Shown here piece by piece: positions 25,694-36,740 of a stretch of 64,000 nt of DNA. The notes beneath the pieces are model-generated. The model was given only the letters and a program-made list of their open reading frames with translations, did no database searches and was not told the DNA's origin. How positions within the stretch are numbered: position 1 is the first letter of the stretch; every line of letters begins with the position of its first letter. The position numbers were made by a program, and so were the translations under genes. This stretch comes from Watersipora subatra (Eukaryota > Bryozoa > Gymnolaemata > Cheilostomatida > Watersiporidae): the NCBI RefSeq assembly GCF_963576615.1, contig NC_088711.1, forward strand, positions 61,654,248 to 61,718,247, read 5' to 3'.

Positions 25694-26078
25694 TGTAAAG
25701 GTTTTGTGCCACCCTTACTTACTCCACCAGTATAAGACTCGATGCATAAGTTTATACATGTACTTCTGCTTTGTTCATTAGAGTACAATAATAGTCAAGC
25801 ACATGCAATGAACAGGCCCAAAACAGCTCTGCTCTCTAACACAAATGTTCAGGCTGATATAGCGGGTAGCCCCCTTCTTGTTCCACTTGATTAGACTGGA
25901 CTAGGCTCGGCTCTACTCAGCTCGGCTTGGCTCTACTCAGCTCGGTTTGACTCTACTCAGCTTGGCTTGGCTCTGACCGGCTTAACTCTCACTTCGTTAT
26001 TCTGCCTGACTGAGCACAGTCGGCTCAGCTTAGCTCAGCCCTAGGCTTAGCTCTTAGTGGATAGGATATCATTCCACA
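25694..26078 (-). repeat. Gypsy-1 5' LTR
   Basis: 385 bases, TGTGGAATG...CCTTTACA on the minus strand, nearly collinear with 18101-18486. It has the same CTCGGCT-type internal tandem words, with a different number of copies. Confidence 0.85.
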
Positions 26079-26539
26079 ACACCAGGTAAATTTCCTTTCT
26101 GCATGTATTGTTGTCATCAATGGTCATAGTATTTAATGATTTCTTTGGCAAAATTGTTTCTCATGTCTTCTTCAGAATTGATATCTGATACATGCATGAC
26201 AAGAAACATGAATTACAGCTGGCGATGCTTTGATCTTGACATTTGTAATAAATGGACAAACTGTGACTCATTCGGTAAAAAACCAATTATATTTACGTAT
26301 AAAAGGAAACAACCCTTTAAATATATCAAACGTAATGAAAATATATCCTACTAGTGGGAATGGTAGGCTTGGTACCTTATTGAATAAACATTCTACACCA
26401 TCAAATATATGTAGTAAGTGCAAAAATTGCCACTGAAAAAGATGCCAACAGAAATGGCTAGATAACCTGCTTTGCCTCATGACTTATAAGTTTAGCAATA
26501 CTGACACTAGCCTACTCAAATTAGTCAATGATAACTACC
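26079..26539. other. Spacer, nothing recognised
   Basis: No supported coding block. A short frame with CSKCKNC near 26418 has no recognisable context. Confidence 0.3.
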
Positions 26540-27250
26540 TTAATTTCTACCGTTTGCAAGCTGTTTTTTAATATCCGTGCAATTTGGGACATTCACCTAG
26601 TAGCTAGTATACACCTATATACATGTACACTATATATTTCTCAAAGTTTGTTTTCTGTATGTCCAGCTATAGCTATTAAAATCTTGATATTAAAATTCCG
26701 CGTTTTGATGGATTCAAGCTCACGATGACTGCAATCGCAGTTGTCCAGTTGTGCAGTTGTCTAATCGCAGCAATCCAATGCTCTAACCACGACAGCTCTG
26801 ATAAGTGGCAAATACTACATAACATATACATTCTTTTTTTGTGTTTCCACGCAGAAATGAGGCATTAATTTAAACTCTATGAACTCTTTTAGCTCAATGA
26901 AAAGCAATGCTTTTTCATCCTTGCCGTATTAGCGCTAATTTGTTTTCGGCAAAACAAAGTCAACAATAGATTATCTTGAAATTAAAATTTTGCCATTGTT
27001 GTACTGATTAAGACGAAATAACGATTTTTATTGGGTTTTTTCAGTTTGTTTTAATTGCATTGTTTTAAAATCATCTGTTTGGTAGTTTACATACTTCCTA
27101 TTTATTTCACATCTACATTTTGTCACTTTTCGAATTTATTTCAGCTGTTCCGAAGATATTCCCCTAGCCACACTGCGTTTCCATAATTCTGATTATAGCG
27201 CATTAATTTATAGACATTTCTCGATGCTCACCTGATGATCGGCAATCATT
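26540..27250 (-). repeat. tRNA-derived SINE-like repeat plus dispersed tail
   Basis: On the minus strand, 26815-26705 resembles a tRNA: an A-box-like GTGGTTAGAGCATTGG and a B-box-like GAGCTTGAATCC. The flanking word CCAGCTATAGCTATTAAAAT (plus strand, near 26663) and TATATTTCTCAAAGT recur beside the same tRNA-like block near 37.75 and 39.1 kb. The part 26950-27160 (GAAATTAAAATTTTG, TAGTTTACATAC, TTCAGCTG-TCCGAAG) matches 38040-38200 in the same order. Together they form a composite dispersed repeat of over 600 bases. Confidence 0.6.
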
Positions 27251-27604
27251 ATATATGAACTAAATCTATTTTTTTATTTAGTTACGTATTTTACGTTATT
27301 TTTTTAAATAAAAATAACTTATTCAATCTCTTCTATTTAAAACATCTTTGTATGAACATTTTCGATTTTTAATTTAACGTTTGCTTTAATATCGGTATAG
27401 GGTATTAACCTAGACAGTTTCCTTTCCTCAACAGACGAATATCGAGTTTGTTAATCACATGTTTCACAAAAGTTCATTTAAGTGTTAATGTATGTGCATT
27501 AGCGTACACATCATTCTTTCCGCAGCTTACAAATTAGTAATTTGTGATTAATTTCACATCTTATAACAAACCTCTCTTAGATTACTGTAAGAATAAGATT
27601 ACCT
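27251..27604. other. AT-rich stretch with a repeat word
   Basis: The word TTAGTAATTTGTGATTAATT (27534) recurs near 36895 in slightly changed form. Otherwise nothing is recognised. Confidence 0.35.
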
Positions 27605-27614
27605 GTTAGATTAT

Positions 27615-28205
<591 letters not shown>

Positions 28206-28206
28206 T

Positions 28207-28237
<31 letters not shown>

Positions 28238-28249
28238 TTTATATATCTA

Positions 28250-28330
28250 AGATCTGTGAGGTTTACTCTAAGCCTACTATCATGTACTATTACAAGTATC
28301 AGTTACTCCTTGCTCTCTTATATTTACGTT
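28250..28330. repeat. 75 bp flanking direct repeat, right copy
   Basis: Partner of 27615-27690. Confidence 0.6.
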
Positions 28331-28905
28331 TATTCTACGACCAAACACGAGCGGAACGATTGTTTGGGAGATTTATGATAAATGCATGTGCACACAACTC
28401 ATGAAAACTATTCATCTACACCGTCACAAACCCTTGTACCGAAATCTCATCAACAAATTTAATCAATTTTGAATGGAGTCTTTTAAGTATAATAACGATA
28501 CAAAACACATATAAGCCTATTTAAATATGTTACCAAGTCTTTGAAAATTGTCGACAATATTCTAAAACTTACCCATCTGATCGGATTATACACAAATAAA
28601 CAAATTAATTCTGCTGAAATCGTTATTAAAACTTGACAAGCCTTATTTTTTATCAAAATGAAGACCGGAAAACGAAACGCCAAGCGACAGAGAATAGAAC
28701 GATTAAGTCGTGCGCATTTCACAAAAAAAAACGTGCGCATTTCACCAGTCTATAGCATTGTCTACTTCCCGAAGGTTTCTAATATTTTTTCATTTTTAAT
28801 ATCTTGCAAAAATATTTAATTATAAGAATAATTATTTGATTTTATAAAATTATCATAAAAATAACTATTCAAATTTATTTGTCCGAAGGTTTCTGTAATA
28901 AACGT
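28331..28905 (-). repeat. Inverted copy of the 670 bp dispersed repeat
   Basis: The reverse complement follows 11868-13205: CCAAACA hairpin words at 28340-28370, TACCGAAATCTCAT near 28437, TTACCAAGTCTTTGAAAA near 28530, ATTTTTTATCAAAATGAAG near 28645, GTGCGCATTTCAC near 28708, and CCGAAGGTTTCTGTAATAAA near 28884. A second short CCGAAGGTTTC at 28770 marks an internal rearrangement. Confidence 0.65.
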
Positions 28906-29520
28906 AGACCGTTTGAAGCGTAGACCGATTTACAGGTACGAAACTGTGGTACACAGTCTATCAGCCTATGTTTTTTCCCAATTACCAAATTTTTCATTAA
29001 ATTATTTAAAACGTTAGCCAAAATTCTTTACATCTTATGTGCAAGCTAGGGCCAAACTACAACGCCCCTTTTTGACAAAAACATTTTTTTATTTTGCCCT
29101 AGTTTGCAGAAAACTTCCAGATGTGTGAACGCTCATACTTGCTTTCTGCTAGATCGCTATCAAAACCAGTCTACGTTCAACACAACCAACTTTCAAACTG
29201 TGTATATTACACAGCAGTTTGCCATTTTACATCTAATATTGCAATTCAGAGATATAATAAACATATTTCCTTATTGCCATTGTTAAATTACATACATTAC
29301 AGTAGGTTAGGCCTACAGCTTTAATTAATGTTCATTTTATTGTTGTAAAACATAGGTTCGAGATAGTAGTAGATTAGGTGTGAATTTTTTACAACCTTTT
29401 GTTTTGCATAATTGACTTACTGAATTTAATTTCAAAACAACTTGACAACTACCATGGACATACAACTTTCTAGAACACCACGTTGTGGCTGACGCAGTGG
29501 CCGTCCATGTGTCTCTCAAT
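28906..29520. other. Spacer, nothing recognised
   Basis: No supported exon or repeat; short frames only. Confidence 0.3.
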
Positions 29521-29528
29521 TATTACAG

Positions 29529-29865
29529 CTCAATAGGAGGATAAATAGAAGGTCCTCACAGCAACCATCTACATCAAATGCTAATTTTCAACAACTCGCT
29601 ACTCAAATTAATAACGACAACTTATCTGATTCAGAGAATTCTTTAGTAGATGTTGTAAGCGATGTAAATGACATAGACTTGGCAGCACCTTTGTTTCTAG
29701 ATGATGATCATGATTTTATGAACATCATTGGCCATGAAAATATTGCACAAAATAATATTGCTCCTCCCAATGCTGCCCCAATGCATCCCAATGCTTCATT
29801 ACATTCCTCATTATCAATCTTTAGATTGTCTTGATTTTCAAGAACTGCGTAACAACTTTCTAGGC
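29529..29865 (+). pseudogene. Acidic, Asn/Ser-rich exon-like frame cut by a hAT insertion
   Basis: After a good acceptor (TCAATTATTACAG) the frame reads LNRRINRRSSQQPSTSNAN and continues for about 100 codons with acidic clusters (DNLSDSENSLVDVVSDV, FLDDDHDF) and an Asn/Ala/Pro segment, to a TGA near 29834. A different frame resumes with LDCLDFQELRNNFLG and is broken at 29866 by the hAT terminus. No family is recognised. It may be the start of a transposon or host protein. Confidence 0.3.
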
Positions 29866-31806
29866 CAGTGGTTCTTAACCAGGGAGAATTTTGGGATTTT
29901 AGGGAGGGAATTTGGCTGTTTGCCAAAGGGGATTTCCGTGGCACAAATTTTTCTTATATAAAGGCAACGAGGAGCGAATGAATTTCAGTAGTTTCAAAAA
30001 AGCCAAGATCTAAAACTGTGGAAAAGGTAAGGATTGCTACACTACATGCATATACATACCTGCAATATTAATTGTTCAGTTGCTGATTTGGTTTGCATAA
30101 AGGTATAACATTTTGACAATTTGCTCTGTAGCCTAACATATGTATAATGTTTTGTTCATGTAGATATTGAACGTATTCAAATATTTTGATTGCATATCCC
30201 ATATTGTAGGTGTTACAAATGTCAAAGACACAAAGACAAACATATGATGATTCTTACCTTAACTATGGATTCACTTGTATGATTAAAAGCGGCATCGAAG
30301 TACCACAATGTGTTTTGTACGTGAAAGTGCTCGCTAACGACTCCATGAAACCACATCAACTTAAGTAACACTTAAGAAATAAACATGCAGAACACATGGA
30401 TAAATCAAAGCCGTTCTTTGAAGCTAAAGAGAGAGAACTTAAGCGGGCAAAACTGGATTCCACTGGCAGCTTTCATATCCAGGCACAGGCCATTGCCAAA
30501 GCATCCTGTGCTCTGTCTTACCGTATCGCCAGAGATAAGAACCCACGCGCCATTGGTGAAACATTAGTTAAACCTTGTCTGATGGAGTGTACTAAGATTA
30601 TTTTTGGAGACACAGCCGCTCAAAAGATAGCTGATTTATCCCTCTCAGATAGCACAGTGAAATCGAGGATCGATGATACGGTGATATGGTGGTATCGATG
30701 ATAAGATCTTTATGTCTGCGGACATAAAGAGGCAAGTAATTGAAAAGATCAAGTCATCTTCCATGTTCACCATTCAACTTGATGAGTCCACTGATGTTGC
30801 TTCCATTTCACAGCTGATGGTGTTTGCACAGAGAGACAATGTACACAGAGAGACAATTCAGGAAGAATTTCTGTTCTGCAGTTCTCTAACAGAGACCACC
30901 CCAGCAGCTGATGTTATGAACCTGGTTTGCTACTTCTTCAGCAAAGAACATCTGAACTGGGGCAAACTAATTGGAGTTTGCTCTGATGGTGCTCCAGCCT
31001 TGCTTGGCCGTCATGCTGGATTTGCGCAGTTGGTAAAAGAAAAGAATCCTTTAGTGGTGAGTACCCATTGCTTCATTCACAGACAAGCGCTAGCAGCAAA
31101 ACTCTTCCCAAATGATTGCAGGAACACCTTTCTTCAGTGATTAAAGTAGTAAACTTTATCAAAGGCTCTGCCTTGCAAACATGTCTCTTCCACAAGTTAT
31201 GTGAAGATATGGATGCTGTGCACTCATCACTATTGTTCCACATCGAAGTTCTATGGTTATCAAATGGTAAGACGCTTTTGCGTTTCTTCAATCTATGAGC
31301 AGAGGCCAATGAGTTCTTGAAAACTCATAACAGACCCAAACTACTGGCTTCAATGCAGGTGGAAGGCTTCCATCAGTGTTTTGCTTACCTGGTTGACATA
31401 TTTGGTTCAATCAATGCAATGAACACAAATATGCATGGAAGAGAAAGAAATGTGTTGAATGTAACTAATAGTATCAATGCATTCAAGTACAAGCTCAAAC
31501 TCTGGGTGGAAAGACTGGCTACTGGGAATGTAAAAGTTTCATTTCCAGTTCTGAATTCATTAGTTGACAAGGAAGCTCCTTCCGCTTCTTTGCTAACCGA
31601 CATAAAACATCACTCGAACAGTTTGATAGCGAAGTTTGAGAGATATTTTCCAAAGTTAGATTCTAGGACAGAGCAATTGATGATCCTGACCCGAGACCCT
31701 TTCAGGCGCAATGTCCACGAGATTTCGGAACAGTTTCAGGAGAAGTTTTTGGAGCTGACAAACAACTCTGCATTAAAAGATGACTTCAAGGAGCTATCAA
31801 TATAGG
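29866..31806 (+). mobile_element. hAT-type DNA transposon, decayed and 3'-truncated
   Basis: The left end CAGTGGTTCTTAACCAGGG at 29866 is the typical terminus of hAT/Charlie-like elements. A BED zinc finger and transposase remnant follow. The C-terminal dimerisation domain and the right terminal repeat are missing: coding similarity stops at 31805 and (TA)-rich DNA follows. A 24 base palindrome (31809-31832) sits at the break. Confidence 0.7.
30214..31805 (+). pseudogene. hAT transposase (BED finger, ZBED5/SCAND3-like), broken
   Basis: The N-terminus around 30236-30390 reads YDDSYLNYGFTCMI, PQCVLYVKVLANDSMKPHQL, then after a TAA HLRNKHAEHMDKSKPFF. This is the BED-type finger with the first Cys kept and a second Cys lost (VLYV). 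The catalytic core follows: MFTIQLDESTDVASISQLM, a conserved DESTD, LIGVCSDGAPALLGR, with Asp in the C-S-D-G-A motif, and VSTHCFIHRQALAAK, the CxxH motif. It continues HIEVLWLSNGKTLLRFFNL after stops near 31139 and 31298, then 31317-31805 (RPKLLASMQVEGFHQCFAYL ... LKDDFKELSI). In ZBED5-type proteins a C-terminal hATC block with the catalytic Glu should follow; it is absent. At least four stops or frame breaks are seen. Confidence 0.8.
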
Positions 31807-31808
31807 CT

Positions 31809-31832
31809 CAATGTGCTGGCACCAGCACATTG
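31809..31832. repeat. 24 bp near-perfect palindrome at the hAT break
   Basis: CAATGTGCTGG and CCAGCACATTG (11-base arms) flank CA. The 16-mer AATGTGCTGGCACCAG inside it is also present once in every 259 bp retrozyme-like unit (for example at 15417). Confidence 0.7.
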
Positions 31833-31836
31833 ACTT

Positions 31837-32054
<218 letters not shown>

Positions 32055-32377
32055 CAGTGAAACATGGATAACTCACCCTCGGATATAGCGAACACATGGT
32101 TAACTCGACTGGATTTGCTTTGTCCGTTCCCACGCAATGATAAATGGCTCTATATAACTCAAATTCAACACTGTTATAACGAACTGTTTTTTGCCCAACG
32201 ACTACCGAAACGGTTGCTATCGCTTTAGAAAATCACTTTATTCTAAGCCATAGAGGTAAACCTCAACTTTTCGTAATTCATAAGCGTCGTTATTACCTCC
32301 ATCGGCAAAATATTTTTGTCAACGACTGTTCTAAAGGTTTGGTGAAATTTGATTTATACTTCTATTCGATGAATAGC

Positions 32378-32510
32378 ACGGGCTAGCCGGGTCACGCGCG
32401 CAAGGATTTTCGCCACGCACATACAAAACAAAAACAGCATGTTGTTTTTGTTTTGTATTTGCGTGGCGAAAATCCTTGAGTGCTTGACCCGGCTAGCCCG
32501 TGATGAATAG
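32378..32510. repeat. Hairpin with about 60 base arms
   Basis: CACGGGCTAGCCGGGTCA ... GCAAGGATTTTCGCCACGCA is followed by the inverted TGCGTGGCGAAAATCCTTG ... TGACCCGGCTAGCCCGTG around an AACAGCATGTTG centre. A third copy of one arm lies at 33380-33422. Confidence 0.85.
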
Positions 32511-33179
32511 TTTTCCGATGTTGATTCCGTGTTGAATTAACGTCGGAATGTTGAATGTTTAAAACGTCTTAAAAAATGTTGTAATCAAACGTATACGTTG
32601 TCTTAGCTAAAAAAACTATTCATCGTTTGACCTAAACACAAAATACGTGTGTACATTCAATAAGTATCTATTCAAAAAGCGTGAGTGATATACAATGTAC
32701 CGTAAAACCTCGTAAAACTTTTAATTGAACTGCCTCGGAGTGTTGCTCTTAACGAATCCCAGGTAAAGTAAGGTAATCTTTGCAAAAACTTCAAGAAAGA
32801 TCGGCAAAATTGATCGTGGGTAAAACGCTCAAAAGAAAAAGATGTCTTTTCTTTGAGCATTTCAGCAACGATCAAGTTTTGCCAATGTCAATCTAAAAAA
32901 CGTCCTGGCAATAACATCACCTCAAACAACAAACCAATTTCAAGTAATAGAAAAATCTCTATACTTTTTGATAAAAACGTTTTAAACTTTACATTAAAAG
33001 CATTTAATTTGAAACAAGCCATTTGTGCTTTTGATTTATATTATAGTTTGTATATGTTCATGTATCTACTAATAAATAAGTAAATACATGGACTTGTGAC
33101 AGTGCTCTGATAACTTGAACACTCTGATAACTCGAACACTTTTGCTCGGTCCCTTGAAGTTTGAGTTATCCGAGTTTCA

Positions 33180-33181
<2 letters not shown>

Positions 33182-33271
<90 letters not shown>
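33182..33271. repeat. (TA)n microsatellite
   Basis: TA tract of about 90 bases with one phase slip, directly at the inner CAGTGAAAC terminus. Confidence 0.9.
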
Positions 33272-33345
33272 CATACAGACATACAAACATACATACATAC
33301 ATACATACATACATACATACATACATACATACATACATACATACA
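33272..33345. repeat. (CATA)n microsatellite
   Basis: About 15 CATA units with two early variants (CAGA, CAAA). Confidence 0.9.
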
Positions 33346-33879
33346 AAACAAAAACAACATGCTGTTTATTTTTTGTGTTTGCGTGGCGAAAATCCTTGCG
33401 CGCATGACCCGGCTAGCCCGTGCTATTCATCGTATAGCAGAATAAATCAAATTTCACCAAACCTTTAGAAAAGTTGTTGACAAAAATATTTTGCCGATGG
33501 AGGTAATAACGACGCTTATGAATTACGAAAAGTTGAGGTTTACCTCTATGGCTTGGAATAAAGTGATTTTCTAAAGCGATAGCAACCGTTTCGGTAGCCG
33601 TTGGGCAAAAAACAGTTTGTTATAACAGTGTTGAGTTCGAGTTATATAGAGCCATTTATCATTGCGTGGAAACGGACCAAGCAAATCCATTCGAGTTAAC
33701 CATGTGTTCGCTATATCCGAGGGCGAGTTATCCATGTTTCACTATATGTATATATATATATATATACTAATATATCTAGTGGAAATCTTCTGACTAAAAA
33801 GTGCTCAATGCCATAAAGGCAGTGCATATAGAATAATTTAAAATAATTTAAAAGAAGATAAAAATTTTGACTATTATAT

Positions 33880-33925
33880 TTACACTACTAATAGTTTCGT
33901 GTTAAAAACACTCATCAGGTGACAT
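33880..33925 (-). ncRNA. Hammerhead ribozyme motif, Penelope 3' end
   Basis: Minus strand: CTGATGA at 33918-33912, stem II GTGTT/AACAC with a TTT loop, GAAA at 33898-33895, stem III ACT/AGT around ATT, cleavage triplet GTA ending at 33886. Stem I has only three firm pairs (33919-33921 with 33885-33883) followed by an internal loop, as is usual for Penelope-type hammerheads. Confidence 0.75.
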
Positions 33926-34093
33926 TCATTTATGCGCAGAAGCTTATATATACGTAGGAACATACAAGCTAGGCAGTGATCTTATAATGAGGCATGCAAG
34001 CACTGTAAATTCCCAAATTGATGGCAGTAGTAAAAGTGCAAAGGCTAAGCAATAAAATTGTAAACAATAAATGGGATGAAAAAAGCTAATCTA

Positions 34094-36094
34094 TTAACTG
34101 TTTATTAGCAAAAATTTACTTGAGTGTCTACACCCAGATACCATTTCAGATTTCTTATTCAGTGTCGCCATATGTGGCTTGTACATAATGTAGAATTTTT
34201 CCCACAGACATAGTTCGCACTTCTTGGCACGATTATTGTAAGCTGCTGATCTGTGGATAATATTCCATTTGATGGTATGCATGATGTTTTTCTCTTTGAG
34301 GGACCATACATGTTCGCTTAGCCTGGTTGCTGATCTTTTGCTGGTATTGATGAAGGAAGACTTGTGGTTGGCGTACCTCTTCTTAAACGTATTTTCGGTT
34401 AATCCGATGTAGGTCTCTTTATTGTTATTTGTGCTTACTGTAGCTTGATATATAATTTGCTCAGTAAGGCATTGACCATTTAATGGACACTCGGTAGGTT
34501 GTCTGCAATTACAGCCTGGGTTTATATTGTTCCCGGTCTTAGTTGGTGGTATTTTCTTATTATTGCAGTTGTTAATGATACCTTTAACGCTTTTCATGCA
34601 ACTATAACTAATCTTCACAGTGTTTCTGTTAAAGATTTTGTGTAAGTTGCTCATTGGAGGAAAGTATGTTGCTATTAGTTTGAGAAATTGTCTCCCTATA
34701 TTGGTTTTGACTTCTTTATTAAACGGAGGGTTATACCAAGTGATGTTTCGTTTTCTTGTCTTGTGCTTATTGTTGTTGTTATTTTTTCTATATATCAGTT
34801 GGTGGCTATATCCACTTTTGTTTATTGCTTCTTGGTATGGTTTAATGTGCTTGTTGAATGAAGCTTCATCAGATGACAGTTCTGATAGTCTATTGTTGAT
34901 GTTCTCAGGGATAGCTTTTAGGATGCACGGTGGGTGGTTAGATTGTTGGTGCACGTACACGGGTATGTTGCCGGGTTTTGAATATGGGTGGTACTTTCCT
35001 GTACGGAGGTCTAGTGTGATGTCCAAGTAGTTAACTACTTTCATATTGGCTTCAATGGTCACATTAAGTTTATGCTCTTTAAATATACGGCATATCTCTT
35101 TCTTGGTATTGTCAATTTGTCGTGCTGTTCCGTTAAATACTGCCAAGCCGTCGTCTCTGTAAAGGCCGATGTTGTTGCCATATTTGTTAGCCAGCAGGTT
35201 TAGTAAGTAACTGCCAACTAATTCACAAGTTTCAGCCCCATCGTAAGAGCCCATTGTCACGTCGAAGGTGTTGTTATGTGATTTGTTCTTCCAGGATTGT
35301 TGATTATGGAATAATAGTGATTTTTTAGTGTTAATGATTATACTGCGTTGTTCTTCAGTTATGTTGGTGTACGCTTCAGCAAAGTCCAATGCCTTGTTGA
35401 GCAGGTCTTCGGTTATTGATGGATAAAAACTTACCACATCAAAAGTGATAAAATGGTGCGAGTTCTTGTTCGTCACACCATTAAACCATTCTATGACTGC
35501 TCTGGTGTTTTTCCATTGGTTGATGTTGGTTGCTGCGACGATTTTATTGTTGATCTTCTCGAGTATGGTTTTACTTATTCTTCCTGTTTCAGTCTTAGCT
35601 GGATTGATTAAGCGGCAAGTAGGTCTGTTTTCAAAGTTTTGTTTGTGATCTTTCAATGTTATAAACGCGTTCTTCTGGGCTATGACGTCTATTCTGTCGT
35701 CTAGTTGGAGTGATTGTGCAATGTACTTCTCGCTTTTGATGATGTTGTTTACAGCCTCTTGGTTGGATTTTTCATAGTCATTGGTAATGGTGTTTTGGAG
35801 TAGGGTTTGGTATTGTTGTGTATCTATTCTATAAAAATTAGAAGTTTTGTCTGCTTTAACCAAAAGTTTGCCATCAACTTGTAAGTTATTCATATCAGTT
35901 CTTAATCTATCCATGAAGCCGGAGCTTACCTTGCTAAATTCCACATTGCTGATTAGCTTGAACAAGTTGTCTTCAAAATTCTTTAACTCGGGAACAGATG
36001 GTGGGTTTTTCTTTGAGTTAAATCCATATGTTTCTTTGACAGTTGTCGAAGATGATGGGCGCAGAAAGAAGTCTGCTCTTTCTATATATAACAA
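34094..36094 (-). CDS. Penelope-like reverse transcriptase with GIY-YIG endonuclease
   Basis: One open frame of about 666 codons. The RT part shows LKDHKQNFENRPTCRLINP (near residue 170, like the PLE and telomerase-like 'K-x-HK' segment), ITFDVVSFYPSI (motif A with catalytic Asp), MGSYDGAETCELVGSYLL (motif B region) and IGLYRDDGLAVFNG (motif C with the catalytic Asp pair). A Cys-rich linker (CNCRQPTECPLNGQC) follows, then the GIY-YIG nuclease: YQATVSTNNNKETYIGLTE, with TYIG as the YIG half, FKKRYANHKSSF with the conserved Arg and His, and a Glu in ATRLSEHVW. A C-terminal CELCLWEKFYI follows, ending at TAA 34094. The nuclease nicks target DNA and the RT copies the RNA from there. The most intact coding region in the window; only the N-terminus may be missing, because the frame starts at the inverted-repeat junction. 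Confidence 0.9.
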   Translation of the reverse strand: MLYIERADFFLRPSSSTTVKETYGFNSKKNPPSVPELKNFEDNLFKLISNVEFSKVSSGFMDRLRTDMNNLQVDGKLLVKADKTSNFYRIDTQQYQTLLQNTITNDYEKSNQEAVNNIIKSEKYIAQSLQLDDRIDVIAQKNAFITLKDHKQNFENRPTCRLINPAKTETGRISKTILEKINNKIVAATNINQWKNTRAVIEWFNGVTNKNSHHFITFDVVSFYPSITEDLLNKALDFAEAYTNITEEQRSIIINTKKSLLFHNQQSWKNKSHNNTFDVTMGSYDGAETCELVGSYLLNLLANKYGNNIGLYRDDGLAVFNGTARQIDNTKKEICRIFKEHKLNVTIEANMKVVNYLDITLDLRTGKYHPYSKPGNIPVYVHQQSNHPPCILKAIPENINNRLSELSSDEASFNKHIKPYQEAINKSGYSHQLIYRKNNNNNKHKTRKRNITWYNPPFNKEVKTNIGRQFLKLIATYFPPMSNLHKIFNRNTVKISYSCMKSVKGIINNCNNKKIPPTKTGNNINPGCNCRQPTECPLNGQCLTEQIIYQATVSTNNNKETYIGLTENTFKKRYANHKSSFINTSKRSATRLSEHVWSLKEKNIMHTIKWNIIHRSAAYNNRAKKCELCLWEKFYIMYKPHMATLNKKSEMVSGCRHSSKFLLINS

Positions 36095-36660
36095 TAAAGA
36101 GACCTACATCGGATTAACCGAAAATACGTTTAAGAAGAGGTACGCCAACCACAAGTCTTCCTTCATCAATACCAGCAAAAGATCAGCAACCAGGCTAAGC
36201 GAACATGTATGGTCCCTCAAAGAGAAAAACATCATGCATACCATCAAATGGAATATTATCCACAGATCAGCAGCTTACAATAATCGTGCCAAGAAGTGCG
36301 AACTATGTCTGTGGGAAAAATTCTACATTATGTACAAGCCACATATGGCGACACTGAATAAGAAATCTGAAATGGTATCTGGGTGTAGACACTCAAGTAA
36401 ATTTTTGCTAATAAACAGTTAATAGATTAGCTTTTTTCATCCCATTTATTGTTTACAATTTTATTGCTTAGCCTTTGCACTTTTACTACTGCCATCAATT
36501 TGGGAATTTACAGTGCTTGCATGCCTCATTATAAGATCACTGCCTAGCTTGTATGTTCCTACGTATATATAAGCTTCTGCGCATAAATGAATGTCACCTG
36601 ATGAGTGTTTTTAACACGAAACTCTTAGTAGTGTAAATATAATAGTCAAAATTTTTATCT
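36064..36660 (+). pseudogene. Inverted partial Penelope copy (GIY-YIG end and 3' UTR)
   Basis: The plus-strand frame from about 36085 reads NNKETYIGLTENTFKKRYAN to the same C-terminal end as the minus ORF (stop at 36420), then the same 3' UTR and hammerhead. It is nearly identical to 34083-34440 and 33840-34080, so the inversion is recent. It lacks the RT. Confidence 0.9.
36595..36640 (+). ncRNA. Hammerhead ribozyme motif, inverted Penelope end
   Basis: CTGATGA at 36598-36604, stem II GTGTT/AACAC, GAAA at 36618-36621, stem III ACT/AGT around CTT, cut after GTA at 36630. It differs from the left motif by one loop base (CTT for ATT). Confidence 0.75.
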
Positions 36661-36681
36661 TCTTTTAAATTATTTTAAATT

Positions 36682-36684
<3 letters not shown>

Positions 36685-36726
<42 letters not shown>

Positions 36727-36740
36727 TGTATATATATATG
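36685..36740. repeat. (TA)n tract
   Basis: TA-rich border of the Penelope element with short interruptions. Confidence 0.85.

Larger units (their letters stand above)
18101..26078 (-). mobile_element. Composite Ty3/gypsy-type LTR retrotransposon, decayed
   Basis: Reading on the minus strand: LTR (25694-26078), leader with tandem repeats and a gag start, a truncated LTR of a different subtype (24719-25040), a second leader and gag start, zinc knuckle, protease, reverse transcriptase, RNase H, integrase, purine tract and LTR (18101-18486). The order PR-RT-RH-IN is that of Ty3/gypsy. The region is much richer in G and C than its surroundings. Many frameshifts and stops interrupt the coding part. 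The outer LTRs resemble each other more than either resembles the middle one. No matching 5 base target duplication is seen at the outer ends (AATAG and ACACC). Confidence 0.85.
32055..33744. mobile_element. Fold-back, pogo/Tigger-like non-autonomous element with nested insertions
   Basis: The left end CAGTGAAACATGGATAACTC (32055) and the right end, read on the minus strand, TAGTGAAACATGGATAACTC (33744), begin an inverted repeat of about 380 bases (32055-32440 against 33345-33744), sharing GGTAAACCTCAACTTTTCGT, AATATTTTTGTCAACGACT and GGGCTAGCCGGGTCA. TA borders both ends. CAGTGAAAC with TA targets resembles pogo/Tigger-type ends. The middle holds a second hairpin arm (32440-32503), an unrelated segment, a further CAGTGAAACTCGGATAACTC end at 33182 (minus), (TA)n and (CATA)n. 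No transposase frame is seen. Confidence 0.65.
33840..36684 (-). mobile_element. Penelope-like element with inverted partial copy
   Basis: A minus-strand Penelope-like retroelement (ORF 36094-34094, 3' UTR and hammerhead to about 33840) is joined at about 36064-36090 to a plus-strand copy of its own 3' end (36064-36660), so 33840-34440 and 36064-36684 are nearly identical inverted repeats. This head-to-head form with terminal hammerhead motifs is common for Penelope elements, whose terminal repeats are often inverted or partial. TA-rich DNA borders both ends. The ORF start coincides with the junction, so the element is probably 5'-truncated. Confidence 0.9.
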
